Shown piece after piece: positions 59,341 through 64,000 of a stretch of 64,000 bases of DNA. The notes beneath the pieces are model-generated. The model saw only the letters and a list, made by a program, of their open reading frames with translations. It did not search any database and was not told the origin of the DNA. This DNA is from Linanthus parryae (Eukaryota > Streptophyta > Magnoliopsida > Ericales > Polemoniaceae). The stretch is from NCBI GenBank assembly GCA_023055425.1, contig JALGPY010000003.1, positions 52,189,891 to 52,253,890 of the forward strand, written 5' to 3'. The number at the start of each line of letters is the position of its first letter. The stretch's first letter is position 1. The position numbers and the translations under genes were made by a program.

Positions 59341-60572
59341 GACACTTCTTCCTCATATCATCCTCCCCAATCTTAACACTCGTTAAACGTGTCCCTTGTC
59401 AAGGTATCCAGAATCTTAATATGATCAATGTTTTTGGTTCGGGTTCCGATACATGAAATGGTATGGAACACTCTTCTTAAGTTGCTACACATGGGGAAAG
59501 GTATTGTCCAAACTTTTCACTTGTCTCTTCATGACATAGTCGTACGTGATCATCTGATCAGGTGGTAAGGCTATGGGGGTAGGGATCGTAGATGATTGAT
59601 TTAACACAACTCCTTCAACAATTGATGATTTAGTGAGTGAAATGGTGCTATTGGTAATGTGAAAGACATCCTAGTAACAAGTTTCTACTGTTCTCTCTTG
59701 TTTTATTTTTCTTGGTATAACAGTTGTGGTGTGAGAAACTAGTCGCGATTCCTTCACTATCACTAGTGATAATTTCCTATCTTATCATGCAACACTACGA
59801 AGATGCAATAATGTCACATATAACACACAATTCAAATTAGCAACTTGGATTGTCATTGACCATTCACAACCAGCTTTCAAAGACTAGCTTTGCTCGGAGG
59901 TATTTATTCCCACAGTAGGTTTCACATAAAATATTAGTGTTCTCCGCATAGGAGTAACCTCTTAGTCCAACATAGCAACAACAATAATCCGACTCAGATT
60001 CAATATTATAATACAATTTTATTTAAGTATTCCAAGTATAAGAAAATAATATCAAAAACAAAAAGAAGTTCACATGCCGAAGTGTATTTTAGTCGTTGGT
60101 GCTAGCCATCAATTCACGGTCTGGAGCGACATATAGAAAGCCTTCATTATCATCCCCCTTCCTAACGAGTACAATCACACAGTTACAAATGAATTTCGGG
60201 TTGACCAACCATTCATTCTAGTACAAGATCCTCTTCTCGACAAGAGGTAGAACCTCTAGTGAACCAATATAAGCATATAACTCTCAGATTAGCTCATCTT
60301 GTGAACAACCATCCCCTAACTCAAACAATGATTTTTGGTGAAAAGAGTCTAATCATACACAACCCACGATAATTTATCTCCATTACATCAAAATTAAAAT
60401 TGTACCATTACTAGCGAGATCACACCCATAACCTGATCAGTGCCAAAGAAAGTACCCTCGTTGCTTCAGTCATCTACCCAAATAACTATTGATATTGTCT
60501 CATAAGCTACTCTTCACAGAAAGTAGGGTCATAAAATCTCCCAAGTTTGAAAGTAAGTATCCTTAGTGAACG
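59341..60572. other. Decayed repeat, no readable gene
   Basis: All frames are full of stops. It continues on the far side of the solo LTR at 60578, so that LTR was inserted into it. Confidence 0.4.
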
Positions 60573-60577
60573 TAAAC

Positions 60578-62028
60578 TGATACGCTCCAACTGCAAGTGT
60601 ACAGCTGTCGTGTGTAGTAATAAATTCCGGAAATTCGGGTTTTCGAACCCAAGAGACTTCGTTGTAAATTAGCTATTAAATTTGTTCTTTGTGTGGGCAA
60701 AGCGCAGTTGTTCTATTGATCCTACTAAAATTAAAGACAAATGTCTCAATTAATCAATTGAATTTCTTCACGATTAATAGAGATGAATGATTATAATATT
60801 TCTCAAAATTTGGAAAAGTCAGGATATCTCTACGGGTCACTAGGTATTTCTCGCGATATCGGATTTATGTTTTGTTAACACGATGATTTATTATTCTAGC
60901 TAAACGAGCATGAATGTGTTGAAGATGTCTCAACCAACACAAATACTAGAAAAGCCGATGTCTCTAGCCTAAACGAGTTCAAGTATACATTAAGATTCAT
61001 TAATCTACTCTTGGTTCTTAGCTAACTAGCAAGATTTCTCAACCCTAGATACGGCTAGTGTGTATTTCAATTTTCCGGGCAATTAATATCGATGTCTCTA
61101 ACATTCATAACCTATCTCTATCCTATCAATACGTCTACTGATAGAAAAGATGAATTAAACACATAAAATACACAAAGCTAGATAAAAGTTCATCAATTAA
61201 GTATAATAGCATGAAATCAAATCCATAAACCACAAATATCGTGATCAAACCCTAGCTCCCTACGAGATACCCTGAGACAAGTGTTTAGCTACGCAAAAAC
61301 ATGATTCACGTACAAAGTTTCGTGATCAAATAACAAAACTAGAGAGAAAAGGGAGTTTTAGAAGTCAAACGAATGATTCCAAGCTTCCTTGATCGTCTCC
61401 TAGCTCCAAGTCTCCTTCTCCACCGTCTCTAGACTCCAAAAAGTGCTCTGATACCTTAGAATAACGACCTAAGACTCCTTAATACGTTTCCATAAAGTTA
61501 TGACAAAGTTTGCCAAAATTACAGAAAAACCCCGCCAAAAATGCTCCTGACAGCACTCTCTTCTTACTAAGACATTTATGCTCTTCGTACTAAGACCTTC
61601 TCAAAAAGGGGCAGATCGTCATTCTGGGAAGACTTCTGACAGCAAGAATTTTTCTAAGTCTTTTTTTCTCTTCGTACGAAGACAATTGTCTTAGTACTAA
61701 GAGAACTTCATTCCATCGTCTTTTGGCTCTTCTTTGAGTTCTTTGACTTCTCCTTTGAGTTCCTCCTTTCCGAAGTTCGTTTCCATCTCCCGCATGATCC
61801 TCCAAGCTCTATTTCCCTGCGAATCACAACAAGAAAACACAACCCGCGATCATATCACAATAAAAGCTCGAAATTACACTAGAAACGCCCGGATTCAACA
61901 ATAATAGTACATGAACTCATTTTCACATATAATAGCATAATTCACTCAAAAGACGACAAATACTCCATGTTGAGCACGCAAAACGTAGCAAAATAAGGAA
62001 TAAAATAACTCTGAAAACGGAGTTATCA
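60578..62028. mobile_element. Solo LTR of a second, unrelated retrotransposon family
   Basis: 1451 bp, starting TGATACGCTCC and ending GGAGTTATCA, flanked by the perfect duplication TAAAC (60573-60577 and 62029-62033). Near the right end is a small inverted repeat (AACTCTGAAAACGGAGTT). There are no coding domains, so lineage and orientation are not assigned; the length would suit an Athila-like or similar gypsy family. Confidence 0.85.
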
Positions 62029-62033
62029 TAAAC

Positions 62034-64000
62034 ATAACCCAATTAAAATATTCTAGATTACAATTCCCTCAACAATGAAAATGCGTCCAAACGAATTATA
62101 TAACTCCAAGGTCCTTTTCTATAAAGAATCTTGTTCTCATAATGGTACCAAATGCCTCATCAGAGAATCGAAGAGATAGTTATAGGACTCAAAAGTGACA
62201 TGGTTCCTTCTACTCTTAGGCACTTAATCATAGCCTATGATATGTGATGTTATCCGGTGGTTCCCTTTTTCGTTGCTTTCCTACCGACATTTACTGATGA
62301 AATTTGCCTCGGAGTGAGGAAATACGATACTGAGGCACACTCTCCAAGGAATTTATTCATATACAAAATTGGTTCTAAACGAGACTCGAAAACTAATATC
62401 TAAATTAACCTTTAGTGATAAATCTTGAAAACGATAACTCTATTAACAAAGCTACGAATACAAAATTCGTAAGGATCACTGCAATTAAGAAAACTCAATC
62501 TACCCAGGTACACCAATGATTTATATAACTCCAAGCAATATAATATAAGCATAAAACTTGACAAATACCTCAGAGGTGAATAACCACCTCATTGTCCAAA
62601 TATTAGTTTAGTGACAATGCTCCAATCATATACGCCAAACAACGTTATAAGATAACCATCCCAACGTGAGATTATACCATGATTAGTTTAGGCTACACCA
62701 AAATTTAGGTTATGTCTAGAACCAAGGTAGTAGAGAGCATCCCAAAATCTCAATCACTAACTCAAATTGGGACCACTTCAACGTCATAGGCTGTTTGTCT
62801 CAAGGAACAAGGCTTGAAAATCGACCAAGGCTTAATCATGAGGGCTCTCAATCAGATTAAGGATAAAAAATGAATTACCTTATACAAAAATGATGATATG
62901 ACCTAACAACTTACGTAACTCCAAGGGAAACCCACGAATAAAGAGACGTCTCGTTCCTCAAATAATAGCTAAGTAACAAGGCTCCAAACATAAATACCCA
63001 ATGCAAACGTTAACATTCTAGTGACCTAGAATACCGCACTCGGTAACTCCAATGGTATAAAAGATAACAAACAAATCTTTGCCCCTCACCCTCAACTTCA
63101 ATTTAAATGAGTGGTTCTCCCTTTTTCCTTACTCTTCGAAGATCATATAATGACGAGAAATGAGAGTAACAAGTCAAATATAACCTCTACTAGATTTAGA
63201 CGAGACAAGATAAGAAGAGACATAGATTTAGACGAGATGAGATAAGAATAGACACAAGCACTAGTAGAACAATGCGATCTATCAAGACTAGGTAACAATA
63301 CCTTAACCAAAAGAGAAACAACAATTTTCTTTGATAGACTATTCCAACTAGAATCCACTATTACATTTTTCCTAACAACTTCAAAGTAGGTTCTAAAATG
63401 AATTATAATATTCGAGAAAACCAAACGACAGGATTATCAAGACGCTTTCTAGGCGAGGAGGGAAACCACTATTGTCCACGCTACCTCTTTAGTTTATCAC
63501 TTCTCCTAGGTCCTCCATAGGTTCCTCCCAAGGCTTGCGAGCTAACAACAATGTGCACTTTATGAAGTGTGGCGTTATCATCGATTGACTTGATGGAAAT
63601 ACTTTTGATTAGGAAGGTACCCTCCTCCCTCATCAACCAAATTATTATACTGTCACATGATCGAAATCCAAGGATGCTCACTAGGTAAAGACTCCACAAT
63701 ACAATGACTCTAAACTAGGATGTTGTTGAATACCCATCCTCCAACAAAATTGTAAGCCCAATGCTCACACCTATCCAAGACTTCTCCAATAAATTCCCAA
63801 ATCGACATCCCCCCCTCAAGAAAGGTGTTCTTGTTGGGTGGCTCAGCTGAAAATCCTCCGCTGTTGGATTCACTAGGTTGACGGTCATATATAAAAGATT
63901 TGAAGAATACTCTTATTGGACAAAAAACACAAAGATTCATGTGCTATAAGGTATTTCAAGGCTGACTTCCAACAATTATATACTCAGTAGTTGGCAACTA
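62034..64000. repeat. Decayed sequence with loose ~410-420 bp repeats
   Basis: TAACTCCAAG recurs at ~62101, ~62525 and ~62935, each followed some 60-90 bases later by a CAAATA(A/T)TAG…AGTAACAA(G/T)GCTCCAA block in the last two. Short minus-strand ORFs (63143-63424, 63481-63699, 63710-63940) are not recognised. No intact gene. Confidence 0.35.

Noticed and set aside
60638..60660. GGGTTTTCGAACCC resembles a tRNA T-arm
   Set aside because: No acceptor stem, anticodon arm or D-arm around it; it lies inside a well-bounded solo LTR.

Overview
The window is plant nuclear DNA: AT-rich, made of nested transposable elements, with GT-AG introns, TATA boxes and plant-type Ty3/gypsy, Helitron and CACTA termini. 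It is most likely from a flowering plant; I cannot place the species. I see no intact host gene, tRNA or rRNA gene.

Layout. (1) Positions 1-3256 are Helitron sequence ending in two successive Helitron-type 3' termini. The outer one sits exactly between the A and T of a CACTA-transposon terminus. (2) Positions 3257-42327 are a head-to-tail array of six copies of a ~6.77 kb unit. Each unit has a spacer (A) carrying a fragment of an AT-hook (AHL/PPC) gene, then the 3' LTR of a Ty3/gypsy element, then a TATA-containing leader with a 5'-UTR intron, then the first coding exon of a plant mobile domain (PMD) ORF on the + strand. In units 1-5 this exon is cut at one identical point and joined to a ~1.58 kb block (X) ending in the CACTA terminus; unit 6 runs on instead. 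(3) Unit 6 continues into the complete 14.5 kb retrotransposon, 39537-54067, flanked by the 5-bp target duplication CTAAC. Its gag-protease, RT, dual RNase H and integrase lie on the minus strand (53408 down to 47078). The PMD gene (40864-45355) lies on the opposite strand between integrase and 3' LTR. The dual RNase H plus antisense additional ORF place it in the Tat lineage. (4) Positions 54068-64000 hold a non-autonomous TIR element, a solo LTR of the same family, a second unrelated solo LTR of 1.45 kb, and old unassigned repeat debris.

How it fits together. All six LTR copies share the same left flank including CTAAC, so the array arose by tandem duplication of one insertion site, not by repeated insertion. 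Shared small mutations show units 2-4 are closest and unit 6 is nearest the starting state; conflicting markers in unit 3 indicate exchange between units. The antisense PMD gene appears to have several introns, which a sense genomic RNA would preserve during retrotransposition. In unit 6 it has four in-frame stops, and pol is also decayed (frameshifts, RT YVDD changed to YVDN), so the element looks immobile. The array nevertheless carries five extra copies of promoter, leader intron and PMD exon, four of them still open for 432-490 codons.
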